This document shows, in pieces, positions 1 through 10,269 of a stretch of DNA of 64,000 nucleotides. The DNA comes from Falciphora oryzae (taxonomy: Eukaryota; Ascomycota; Sordariomycetes; Magnaporthales; Magnaporthaceae). The stretch is from NCBI GenBank assembly GCA_000733355.1, contig JNVV01000021.1:522480-586479 (forward strand), written 5' to 3'. The notes under the pieces are model-generated. The model made no database searches. It saw only the letters and a list, made by a program, of their open reading frames with translations, and was not told where the DNA came from. Both the position numbers and the translations under genes were made by a program. The stretch's first letter is position 1, and each line of letters starts with the position of its first letter.

Positions 1-1703
1 TGATACAGGCATGTGCCGACTAAGGCGGCCGGATAATAGAGGACTGGGGTCTGGGGTGCGCCATGACAAGGAGTGGGCTGGGCAGGGCAGACAGAAGATA
101 TCAAGTGTTCACATCTGCCGAGCGCGAGAAGCGCTGCGCAAAAGGGCCGCGGTCGCGACCAAGGGCGGTTGGGATTTTGCTCAGGCATTCCACCTTTCAG
201 ATGGCGGGAAAATAGGACGAAAGACACAGAGAACCACGCTAGCTGCAAGAAAAACAAAGCGGTACGTACCGACTATCACAATATTCCTTGGAGCGCCGTC
301 CATGGTTGCGCGGGCTGACTTGCAGTCGGCGCGACAATGGCGGCCAGCCCGACGCGTTGCTGGCAGCGCCGCCACCGAGGTCTGGGATTTCCGTGTTCTA
401 TAATGTCATGGCGGCTTTGTATGGTGAGAGGCTGAAGGCGCCGAGAAAGGAGGAAAACCTGCAGCAAGATGTGTTCTCAATAACGGGTGATATCAATCGG
501 CAAGGCGCAAAAAGAGCTTTGAACTGAGTGTGGGCTGCGGCTCATGAAGCTCAGCTCACCTGCATCGAATGCTGTCTTGTCGAACCACGCGAGTCGAACC
601 ACGCGAGTGTGGCCCAAGCTCCGGCAGCCGCCCGTTGCTGAAGTGGGGGCGCGGCACGTCCAAAGTGGGGCGCAAGGCGCCATTGAGTTTGGATGAAGGG
701 AGTCACGTGATTGACGCTTGTGGATTGAGCGAAAGTATGCCGAACGACCATTTACCCAGGATAGAAACGGGCGCTCAGCGGCTGCAAAACAAGCGATGTT
801 ACCCGCCTCCGTTTGTCGAGTGTGCCGAACTTGCCGTATCAGGTAGGCAACGCAGATAGCGCAGCTCAGCGAGGTCCAGAATTTGGATTCTCAAAACATC
901 TCCGCCTCCCGCCACCGAATCAGGAGAATTCAAGGTGCCGAATCATGGCTCCAATTGGCGGGGTGCGCGGACGCCGCGCTCCGCCGCTGTAATCCATGGT
1001 AACTTCTGCGCCGGAACGGGACGTTGCCGAGGTACAATGACCAAGACCCGGGCTTTCCAGCAGCTACCCTGGGCTGTGTTTCCAAGTTTCTTTGCTGTCG
1101 AGAGCCGCAGCACAGCCAGCAGCTTGCTCCTTTTCTTTGGCAAGGTCACAGCAGGGGAGGGGGAGAGCTAGGGTTCATGTGCGCATAAAGGGGTTCCTGA
1201 ACGAGAGGGGTCACCGGACCGTGAGGAGGGAGGTGACACCAAACCAAGCCGCCACCGCAGGCCATGGAGCCCTGAGCGCTGACCTAGCCGGGCCCCGAAT
1301 CGCCGGGGAGCGGGAGCTTGAAGAGCTTGAGAGCACTGGGAAAGAAAAAGACGAAACTGAAACCCACCCAGATCAAGAACCAACCCCACGCAAGGTCGAG
1401 TCGTATTTCTAATCGCATGTCCAGCCGTACCGTCAGGCTGGTATTTTACCTGGCCTGCTTCTTCCTGCTTCCTTTCCAAAAAGTGAGAGTCGGCCACGAA
1501 CACCAACTTCATTCAATCCGACGACCCACCAATCCTGCCGCCGACGCCAGTCCGAGACTTCCGGCCTCCCATCTTGTAAGTGCAGGCCCTTCCAGCCCCC
1601 TCCTACCCGCCGAGCTGCCTGCCGGTGGGTCGCAGGAACGCGCGTTTGAGTGCTTGGTCGGCCACCACCGTCGGCAGAAGTTGAGGCGAATAGAGATTGA
1701 CGG
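1..1703. other. spacer without a recognisable gene
   Basis: No reading frame here resembles a known protein or has a convincing start with splice signals. A perfect 14-bp direct duplication (unit beginning tcgaacc) lies at 580-607. The right end is the upstream region of the thiol peroxidase gene. Confidence 0.5.
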
Positions 1704-1772
1704 ATGCAACAATCAAACTCCCAGGTAGACCCCAAGACGACCTTGAACGACCCCGCCTACCCGCAAGCAAAA

Positions 1773-2387
1773 ATGGCCTCCGCTTCCACCATCTACGACT
1801 TCAAGCCCCTGAACAGTACGTGATCGACGTCGTCTTTGCTATGTCCAACGCTTGTCGCTCCTTGTCCCGACCCTTCCCCGCCTTCTTCCGCATTCCCATC
1901 CCCGCTGCCCGCCAGACCCAAATTTCCACCCCTCCGCATTTCTATCATCGGCGTAGCCGAGCCGGTTAGACGCGCGGCGCCCGCCCGCAAATACTCGAAA
2001 GCCAACACGTCGTTGCCATCGTCCAAGTGGGCGGTGCCAAGCCGTCGCTATGTTTGGTTGACCTAGAGGAAAGCAACACCATAAATCACGCAACCTGCCG
2101 TCTTTCCGCTCCCACGTACATACATACATCACCAAACCTGCCGAGCAGATGCCCGTGATCTCAATCACGAGGCGGAAACATAAGACTATGCTTTCCATCA
2201 AACAACCACTAACTCACACACAACAGAGAAGGGCGAGGAGGTTCCCCTGTCCGAGTACAAGGGCAAGGTGGTCCTGGTGGTGAACACGGCGTCCGAGTGC
2301 GGCTTTACGCCGCAGTACGGCGGCCTCGAGACCCTGTACAAGAAGCTCAAGGAGACGCACGGCGACGACTTTGTCATCCTCGGCTTC

Positions 2388-2420
<33 letters not shown>

Positions 2421-2693
2421 ACCGACGAGGAGATCCAGTCCTTCTGCCAGGTCAACTACGGCGTCACCTTCCCCATCATGGGCAAGGTCGAGGTCAACGG
2501 CGACAGCGCCAGCCCACTGTGGAAGTGGCTCAAGGAGGAGCAGCCGGGCATCATGGGCATCAAGTCGGTCAAGTGGAACTTTGAGAAGTTCCTCGTCGGC
2601 CGCGACGGCCTCGTCAAGCGCCGCTGGGCCAGCACCACCAAGCCCGAGTCCCTTGAGAAGGATATCGTCAAGGAGCTCGAGGTCAAGGCTTAG
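1773..2693 (+). CDS. glutathione peroxidase-like thiol peroxidase (Gpx3/Hyr1 type), 2 exons
   Basis: Exons 1773-1815 and 2227-2693 are joined across a GTACGT...CAACAG intron of 411 bp, giving 169 aa. The protein has the GPX signatures: NTASECGF with the peroxidatic Cys at about residue 39, FPCNQFGGQEPG at 68-79, a second Cys at about 88 in the QSFCQVNYG context that matches the resolving Cys of yeast Gpx3, and WNFEKFLV near the C-terminus. Family members reduce hydroperoxides using thioredoxin; in fungi this enzyme can also relay the peroxide signal to the Yap1 factor. The Cys rather than selenocysteine active site is visible. The start at 1773 matches the usual fungal N-terminus (MASASTIYDF). 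An in-frame ATG at 1704 would add 23 residues. The intron is long for this window, and its downstream half could hold regulatory sequence or a missed alternative exon. Confidence 0.93.
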
Positions 2694-3408
2694 GGGATGA
2701 TGTCTAGAGTGCTGGCCATTCGGGTGGAATTTTCTTAGCATTGTGTTGGGTAGGCCTCCGAGGCCAAGCAGTCGGGGAAAGGCTTGGGATTTATATCTTA
2801 ATGACATGAATGACATTATCAAAATAGAGTCGAGGAATGCCGAAGCAGTCATCGTAAGGTCCAAGGGGTGTGCATCAAAACACAAAGCGGGAGCATTATA
2901 TCAGTGGGGAAAACTGGCACCCACGTAACATTATGCACGACGCAAAAGCTGGCATCTCCCACCTACACCACCGCCAAAAATGACGAAAGAGACAGGAAAA
3001 GAGACAGGAAAGAATTGCACCAATGGGGGTGCCATCTTTTTCGCCGTGAACGCGGTAGGGTGAGCACATGCGACCATACGTAGATATCTGGTAGGAACCC
3101 ACTGGAGCATATGGGATCCAGTCCGCTCTCCCCTAGGTGGTAGGCGATCAAACTATTCTACGTATGACTTCAAAAGCCGTCAAAATGCTCTTTGCCACCT
3201 TTCCAACACCGGGCCTGCGGGGCATACGAGATGTTGGTACGCACAAGACCGCTGCAGTGGAGGGTAGATCGGTAACGACAGGGTAACCTGTTCAACATCA
3301 TTGTCTTCAACTAAACGGCTCCCGCCCATCAAGTCGGAAACCTTGGATCCTCCATTGTATTTCCCGCTCGCGAAGACCTCAAGCTGAGAGCAACTGGTGG
3401 TCACCAAA
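2694..3408. other. spacer, nothing recognised
   Basis: This holds the 3' flank of the peroxidase gene and the upstream side of the HET remnant. No coding or RNA feature can be supported. Confidence 0.5.
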
Positions 3409-5087
3409 ATGCTTTGCGATGTGTGCTTCGCCACCATCTTCGTCGTTGACGACAGCGGCTCATTCGCCAAAGTCGGGTTCAGCATTTTCCCACTCCACCA
3501 GCACTACCACACCTTCAAGGAATCTATCGAGTGTGGCTGCTACATCCGCAACGCTGCCTGGATGATGTTAAACGCAGACGACAAGGGCCATGCTACAGCC
3601 CGGGCGACGCTGGAGTCGACGGAAGACGCCGGCGACTCGCCAACTGGCCCCTGGACGCCCCGGATTGCGACCACTCCTTATTCAGCACACGCAACACAGA
3701 GATTTTATACCCACATCTCTTACACCCGTCCTCCACCGAGAACAAGCGGCCTTACACCATTTACAACTGAGACACCCGGAGGCACGAGGTGCGCGGCGCG
3801 CATCTCAACGGGCGCGCCTGGGTCCTCCAGGAGGGGCTCCTAGCACCTCGCATTTTGCGTTTTGGCCGCTGCCAAATATTTTGGGAGTGCTGGGAAAACG
3901 AGGCCTCGGAAGTCTACCCGGACTGCCTGCCTCAAGCGCTCCTAGGCGTCGGCAACATGACCGCAAGAGACCCGCTAGTGCCGCGAGTCTCGTGGCCACG
4001 GCGGCGCCCGAATAGCATTTTATTTTGGGCCGGCTCCGAATCCGAGAGATGGGCCGAGATTGTCAGAGGGTATACGGCCTCGAGCCTCTCTTTCCAGTCA
4101 GACAAGCTGTCGGCGATCTCTGCCATCACCAAGAAGATGGAGAGCCTTATTGGCGACGATTATCTCGCCGGCATGTGGCGCCGCGACCTGGCCCGCCAAC
4201 TTACCTGGCGTATAAACGGCAACTACCAGGCGCGGCAGCAGCGGCCAAAGGACCGTCATACAGGCCTCGAACCGGCGCGTTCTAGCGCCGCCCCCTACCG
4301 TGCCCCGAGTTGGTCGTGGGCATCGGTGGACGAGGAAATCCGGACTGGCTTTGGGCCAGAGGGCGCGTACACCCTCATGGGGGTGGAAGACGCCCAAGTC
4401 GTCGGTGTGACTGACGACGCGACGGGCGCCCTCAGAAGCCGGTGGCTTCGACTGCGCGGCGTGCTGAAACTGCCCCAGATAGTGCCGCTTCTTTATAGCA
4501 CAAACGCTCACCTCGACGGACGAGGCGACGGCAGCGACGCCGACGACGACGGCCCCCCTAGCTCTGCCTCATCCTACCGCTCCTACATGGCCCGGAGCGA
4601 AAAAGCACAGCAGAGGGCCATTGTCATTGATGTGTCAACGTCAGCTACCTGCAAATCAGGGATTATCCAAAGGGCCTGGTGGCGTCGGCGGAACCCTACA
4701 TGCATTTTGACGCGCCCCCGGGGGGTATACGCTGCTCGATGACTATCAACCCGGTCTCGGAGGCGGTGACGGCGATCAAGGAAACGACCTCGTCTCCAAC
4801 GGAAGGCGTTGTTTTGACGAGCAGAATGCGGGCGGAGAGGCTGTTTTGCGTACCCGCCAAGGCCTCTTCGACTGGCTAAAGGCGAGTCCATGTCCATCAT
4901 CCTGCTGCTGCCGGAGCGTGAAGACGATGGTGGGCAGCGAGACGACGGCACCCCCACTTTCCGCCGCATCGGGCTCGCCATCGGCGATGAACAGAGTACC
5001 AGGGACAAGATACTGGAACTGGATCCGGAGAACGAATGGGAGCTCGAGAAGTATAAAGATAGGGAGCAGTCTATGCTGATTGTGTAG
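3409..5087 (+). pseudogene. HET-domain (heterokaryon incompatibility) protein remnant
   Basis: Two parts of a typical fungal HET protein are visible. The N-terminal segment (from 3409) has CDVCFATIF followed by HYHTFKESIECGCYI, the usual pre-HET cysteine region. The C-terminal part (about 3789-4670) has RAWVLQEGLLAPRILRFG, then FWECWENEAS, then LIGDDYLAGMWRRDLARQL and YRAPSWSWASVDE, which are classic late-HET landmarks. The roughly 100-150 residues that should lie between them, including the IDSLCIIQDD-type core, are absent. The parts are in different frames with a stop at about 3770. The tail also shifts frame: LFCVPAKA near 4840-4860 reads in another frame from SMSIILLLPE at 4890. Intact HET proteins trigger cell death on non-self fusion; this copy cannot encode a full domain. 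An intron-rich functional gene is a less likely alternative because the core itself is missing. Confidence 0.75.
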
Positions 5088-5789
5088 AGCTATGGCCGGA
5101 TAAGTACATTCTGGACAAGTTGCTACGTGAGCTTTGGAGTTCAGGCACGGTCCGTCCAAGTCCATTACAGCAGTGTTAGTAATCATCGTATGGCCAAACG
5201 GAAAGCTAGACCCACAATAGCTGCGAGAGCAAAGCGTCCCTGAGAAGAGCTAGTGAAAGCGGAGGGTCCTTCGGAGATGCATACCTAGACAGGGAAGAGA
5301 CATATCGGCCATGTATATCCCGGACTGCTACCACATTCCCTAGTAACAGGTCCTTGGCCAAAGTTCACGGCAGGGCTATACTAGCAGCTGTCCCCTCCCC
5401 CGCGGCGTGCTGCAGGTTTACAACACAGGGTTCGTTGCTCCATTGATGCACGTTTCCATGTTTCCCGGGAAGTGAATGGCAGCCCGGACAATCGAGCCTA
5501 AAAATAGCACGTATACAGCACAGGCTTGGTATCAAGCGCGGTGGACCAGCAGCGAAGGGACGCACCTGAGCCGCAACCCAGCACCGTGCGGTGCTCCTAC
5601 GATGAATGGAATTAGGGCAACAGTTTGACTGTCCGTGGCATGTTAATTTAGATTGTGACAGCAAACTGGATGACCTGCCCACTGCTTGTGGAGGGTATGA
5701 CAGAACGTGCTTCACGAAAGTCCACAGCCCACAAAATCCTTTTTCCAAATAACCAAGACAACTCCCACCAAGCGTGTCAACGTAGCATT
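5088..5789. other. spacer, nothing recognised
   Basis: No coding feature is supported. It is the upstream region of the kinase gene at 5790. Confidence 0.45.
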
Positions 5790-7224
5790 ATGCTATCGAG
5801 ACCGACAATTCTCGGTCTAGCCCGACGTACGTTCGGGCGTGCCTTGACTGCTTCGCCTGCCCGCTTGAGATGCGTCTCGATCACGAATACTGCCTCGACT
5901 ACACGGGCTATCTCGACTACTCTGACTATCTCGACTACTCCGGCTATCTCGACAATACAGACCCTCTTGACAATGCCGCCCGCCTCAATCACGATGCCCG
6001 CTGAGCCGCACAATGGGCGGACTAAGCCCAAGCCCCTCTACGAAGAGCACAAGACGTTCACGCACGGAGGCAACTACTGGCGTGACAACTATCAGCTCGA
6101 GGTCTGGGAGAGATCCGAGCAGCCCGTCGTGTATCGTGGCCAGACCTTCGGCGCGGGCTACGAGCTGCTCTACCGGCTCGGCGACTGGTGCTGGCTGACG
6201 CGACATCCCGTCACCCGACAGTACCTGACGGTCAAGTTTCTTCCTCGCACCCCTCTCGGCCACCTGGAGCTCGAAGCGCACCAATTCGTTCGGGAGCGGT
6301 GTCCGAGTCCGCATATCGCGAGAATGGTCGACTCGTTCACGATCCCCCACCATCTCGCCAACGACGACCCCGACTTTGCCGAGGTCAAGTTCCAAGCAGT
6401 CGTGTACGAGGCCACTGGAACCGACCTGCGTCGGACGCTTGAAGAAGACGTCGCCTACAACCACTTCGATGCCCAAGCAAGGTTGCAACTTATTCGCGAC
6501 ACCGTGCTCGGTGTTGCCGCTCTTCACACCCAGGGCATCGTCCATGGAGGTAAGACCTTTATCGATTATCCGGTTGACTTGACTAGCCCACTGATAAGTG
6601 ACTCCAGACATTCACCCTGGAAATCTTGGTCTAGCTCTGCCGCCCTACACGGAAAGCTCTCCGATCGCCCCTATTGGACAAATGTGGGAGGATGATGATG
6701 TGGTCCGTAAGGATGGCCGCCCTACTTCGCCGAGACTCCCATCCCGCGTCACAGAGCCGATCAGTATAGGTTTTGGGCCGGGACCTGCGAAAATCCTCGA
6801 CCTGGGATTCGCGTTCCGCCCAGACGGACTGCGACTTCACAACCCCAAAGAATTCGGGAACCGCCTACACCAGCCACCAGAGTTCTTCCAAGGGAAGCCC
6901 ACAGCGCTGCCTTTCAAGGTCGACAGCTGGGCTCTCGGATTGATGATTTACTACGTGGTCACCGGCGGAGGCAATCTTGTGGACAAGGATGTGCTGGACC
7001 TTGGTCAGGTTATTCACATCAAAGAGATGCTTGAGGAGCTTCGCCAGGGTGGGGATAAGTTCTGGCAGAAACTGGACCCCGAGGCCTTTTCGGACGACTA
7101 CAAGGACAATATCAAACGCATTGTTCTCTCCCTGATGGAACTGGAGCCCGAGGGGCGCATGGATATCACCGACTTGGCCAAGGACGAGTGGCTGATGGCG
7201 GAGCCGCACACGGGAGACTCTTAA
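5790..7224 (+). CDS. SRPK-like protein kinase with presequence-like N-terminus, 2 exons
   Basis: Exons 5790-6549 and 6608-7224 (58-bp intron GTAAGA...CTCCAG) give 458 aa. The spliced catalytic loop reads HGDIHPGN, the metal-binding motif is DLG (AKILDLGFAF) rather than DFG, VKFL holds the probable ATP-site Lys, and PPEFFQGK followed by VDSWALGLMIYY marks the APE and subdomain IX region. These variants fit the fungal SRPK-like family, which is often expanded and of unknown substrate. The first 71 residues contain no Asp or Glu, are rich in Arg at the start (MLSRPTILGLARRTFGRAL), and continue into a Ser/Thr-Ile repeat. This suggests a mitochondrial targeting presequence, which is an inference. 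A downstream Met near 5972 would give a version lacking it. Activity is uncertain because the usual HRD Arg is replaced by Gly. Confidence 0.85.
5890..5979 (+). repeat. 18-bp tandem repeat inside the kinase gene
   Basis: Three clear units of 18 bp (ctatctcgactactctga type) occupy 5908-5961, with a degenerate unit on each side. They are in frame and encode a repeating IS-T-T pattern (TISTTPAIS) between the Arg-rich N-terminus and the kinase domain. Confidence 0.85.
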
Positions 7225-7759
7225 GACAGAAGCTGGCTGCCATAGTCAAGTGGCAGCATCGTAACCGTGGGACAGCGTTCACATCAGATAGCAAAGGTAA
7301 TGCTCACCGCCAACAAGGCCCGATTCGAATGCACAGAATATTGATCTACTGTTTCCCATGTGCGTTGCCCGTGAGCGGTGAATTGTGGAATCGAGGATGA
7401 AGATCATATTCTTACACGACTGTTTTCTGTATCCTGGGGGGAGGGGGAAAAGGGAAAATATCAAGGGAGGAAGAAAGTGAAATAGGGGCGGAGATGAAGT
7501 TATACACACCACCAAAAATCCATCAGGTTCCTTTTCTAGCGGGACGTTGCCTAGTGTGATCCTGGTTGAACACTGCCAGTGGCAAAGCTTCTCCTAGAAG
7601 ACAGGAACCACTCAAGGTGGGATAATAGGTGGTCTAACCTCCACCCCGATTCGTAGAGAAACCAGCGCCAGGCATGGTCATCCGCCGTCCGTGCCGGCAT
7701 TCGCCTGACGCGGTGTACGACGTGGCGTAGCACAAGTCCAGCCAATGTCTGTCAGCTCC
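7225..7759. other. spacer, nothing recognised
   Basis: This lies between the kinase stop and the convergent small gene on the minus strand. It contains a purine-rich run at about 7430-7480 but no gene. Confidence 0.45.
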
Positions 7760-8562
7760 CTAGTCGAGGTAGGCTGCTCTAGGTGCCGGGGAGTGCGGCG
7801 TCGGTCTGTGTGCGCTATTGAAGATGGCCTTGCTCATCCTGCGGTTCACGGGATCCCAGAACTTCAGATGCTCCTCGTCTCCGGTACCGCAGCGGATGAA
7901 TTTCTTCTCCTCGAGGAAGACCAGCTTGTCGTCGGCGTCGACGACGTACCAGTTCTTGGTGCCGTCCGGGTCCACGGTGCAGCCTACTGGCATACCGCCA
8001 TCCTCGACAGGTTCCAGGTTCGATATCGTCCATATGGGCTTGATGCACGAGTCCCGCAGACGCGTGTCGCCTGTCTTGAGCCCCTCAAAGGCCTCGATCC
8101 CGCTGTACAGCCATTGCTTGAAGCCATCGGCGCACACTCCATTAGGCTCGGCACGAGCGTGTATGTCCACATGCTCGTTTTTGGCGTGCATCTCCTCGGT
8201 TGCGGCCAAAACGGTGGCGTGAGGGATGTGATCGGACGCGCTCGTGTGAATCGGGCTCCTGATCAAAGCGAGAGGGATCAGCTAATGTAACGGATGGGTG
8301 GTGCCAGGCCGCCATAGTAGCAGGCCAAAGGGCATCCAAGACGAAATATACAAGGAAAGGCCTCTACTCACACTATAGCGGCGTACACGAAGAGAGGGAG
8401 CTTCTGCTTCTCGCGCTGGATGTTTACTTGTATCATCCCCATTCCAGCAACGTACTCCGATGGGAGGCGCTTACCTAGCTTCTTCGGGCACGCCAGGTCC
8501 GAGAGCCAGATCAGTGCGAAACGCGGCCAGCCGCGCCAGAAAGGAGGCGCCAGATTAGACAT
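7760..8562 (-). CDS. small protein with four cysteines, possibly secreted, unknown function
   Basis: I do not recognise a family. Two exons fit by phase: 8562-8372 and 8258-7760, joined across a 113-bp intron with donor GTGAGT (8371) and acceptor ATCAG. Together they give 229 aa from the ATG at 8562. An internal Met (8442) gives a shorter protein starting with a basic stretch and a short hydrophobic run, LPLFVYAAIVSPIHTSA, which could be a signal peptide. The downstream part is acidic and soluble with four Cys (in GVCADG, RDSCIKP, VGCTVD, IRCGTG), a layout common in fungal small secreted proteins. A further GTAAGC donor at about 8475, with an in-frame acceptor, would remove 48 bp without changing frame. 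The start and secretion are therefore uncertain; the 7760-8258 exon is the best-supported part. Confidence 0.5.
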
Positions 8563-10269
8563 GGTCGTTGCTTGCTTTTACGATCGTGACCAGTATGTAT
8601 TCACCCCGACGTTCCTGGGAGCTGGGTGGAAGTCAGAGATGGACTGGACTTTGCCCTACAGTGCCGTGGACTGGCGGTTGGGAACGAGAGGTTCGTAGAG
8701 TTAATGGGGCGGCATGGGAACTTTTCTTTGCCAGGAAGAGGCCAGCTTATATGTGAGCCGAAATTGAAGAAGATGACAAGCGAGAAGGACGATGAGTATA
8801 CAGCCTGCCGGTGTCATGGAGGTTTGTCACAGACAGTATATGGCAAGCACTGACGGATTTAGTCAGAAGTGCCGTGATCACTGACCAGGCACCGCAATAC
8901 ACAAACAACCTTCTTCCCACGATTCCTCAAGGCTTTCGAAGACAAGGACGGTACAGTATGGAGGATCTCACGGAGGATGGAGAACGCCATAGAGGCCATT
9001 ACAGTAGGGCACTAAAGAGCAATTGGCAGGCACGAATACAAGATAATGCCTTGTTGAATACGAAAGGTCATAGGGAATGTAGAGAGCCAGAACGTATACA
9101 GAAACATAAGCGGAACGCCAATCACGAGGTACAACGGCAATGCCGAAGGCGATACCATTGGTAATAGATGGCGGAATGGTGATCAGGGGTGAGTTAGAAG
9201 GCTACAGAGACAGACCACGAGGAGTCAAAGGGTAGGTACGGAGGAGATGAAGAACTGTAACAAATACAACAGAGAAAAATGCACAACACAAAGGAAGCGG
9301 GAAATGACACATGTCATAGAAAATGAGGAAGCAGCAAACAATACTTAGGGAGCGGATGACATAGAATATGACTGGTTAGGGGGATAGAGCTAATGGTGAT
9401 GAAGATCGCAGAAAACATCAACCCTCCCCCCGGGCCTGTTGCCCGGCAGCAAAACCGAACACGATGGCTACGGTGAAAAGATGCGTAGGTGTGGGCCGCC
9501 CAGTTCTAGACATATGAAGGGGGTATGATACGTGGGATATCAAGGGAAAGTGGCCATCCTAAATATCGCGAAGGATCTTTGGTACTGTTCCGTCGAGCCC
9601 CAAGAGTCCCACGCCTCTTCATCGTCGAAGACACAGCGCCCAGCCTGCTGCATTGCAAGGGCGTCGGCTTGGATCCACAGCTAGTGGGTCCACTTTCCGT
9701 TTATGGAATACCAAAGCCTGGACTGCACGTCTGATTGGTCATTTCAAAGCTGTCCCATATATGAGGCTCGTTGAACCTGGGAAAGCAGGGCTCTGGATAA
9801 CTGAACCACGAGCTGGCTGGCGTTTGAGCCGCGAGGTGCCTGTGGTCTCTCTACTCCTGTTCGATATGGATGCGTGGATGTCCTGTCCCTTCTTTTTTTT
9901 TTTCTCTCTTCTTTTTCTCGTTGGTCGGGTTCCAGCAGCATGGGCCAGACGATTGTTGCCACCAAAAGCACGGACGAGTGCATGGGGTAATCCAGATTTG
10001 AGTTTTGTTCTCACAGTGCAGACGACACGGAGCATGCTTTCTTCTGCGCCTGACAGGGAGTGGACCCCGCGGGATCGACCCCACCGGTTGGAGCTCTGGA
10101 GCTTACAATTGGGTCCGACGAGTCGCGCACGGTGGCGGCCCGGCTGGAGCCTAGGACTTGTCGCCGCAGCTGATATATACCGGGAGCCTCCCCACGCCCC
10201 AAGAATCTCGATTTACCAAGCAACCTACCTCCTTTGCATATTCCGCACCAACTTTCAAGGTCACCGAAA
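8563..10269. other. spacer, strongly purine-biased part, no gene recognised
   Basis: From about 8750 to 9420 the + strand is unusually rich in A and G. Short open frames occur there (for example 8811-9164), but none has recognisable motifs. A T-rich tract lies at 9890-9920. The last few hundred bases are the upstream region of the SNF2-RING gene. Confidence 0.45.

Noticed and set aside
3409..5087. Functional intron-containing HET gene
   Set aside because: Introns could explain the frame changes, but the HET core sequence is absent from the locus in any frame.
8811..9164. 117-codon plus-strand frame in the purine-rich region
   Set aside because: Starts and ends arbitrarily, has a composition-driven Arg/Glu-rich translation and no domain.
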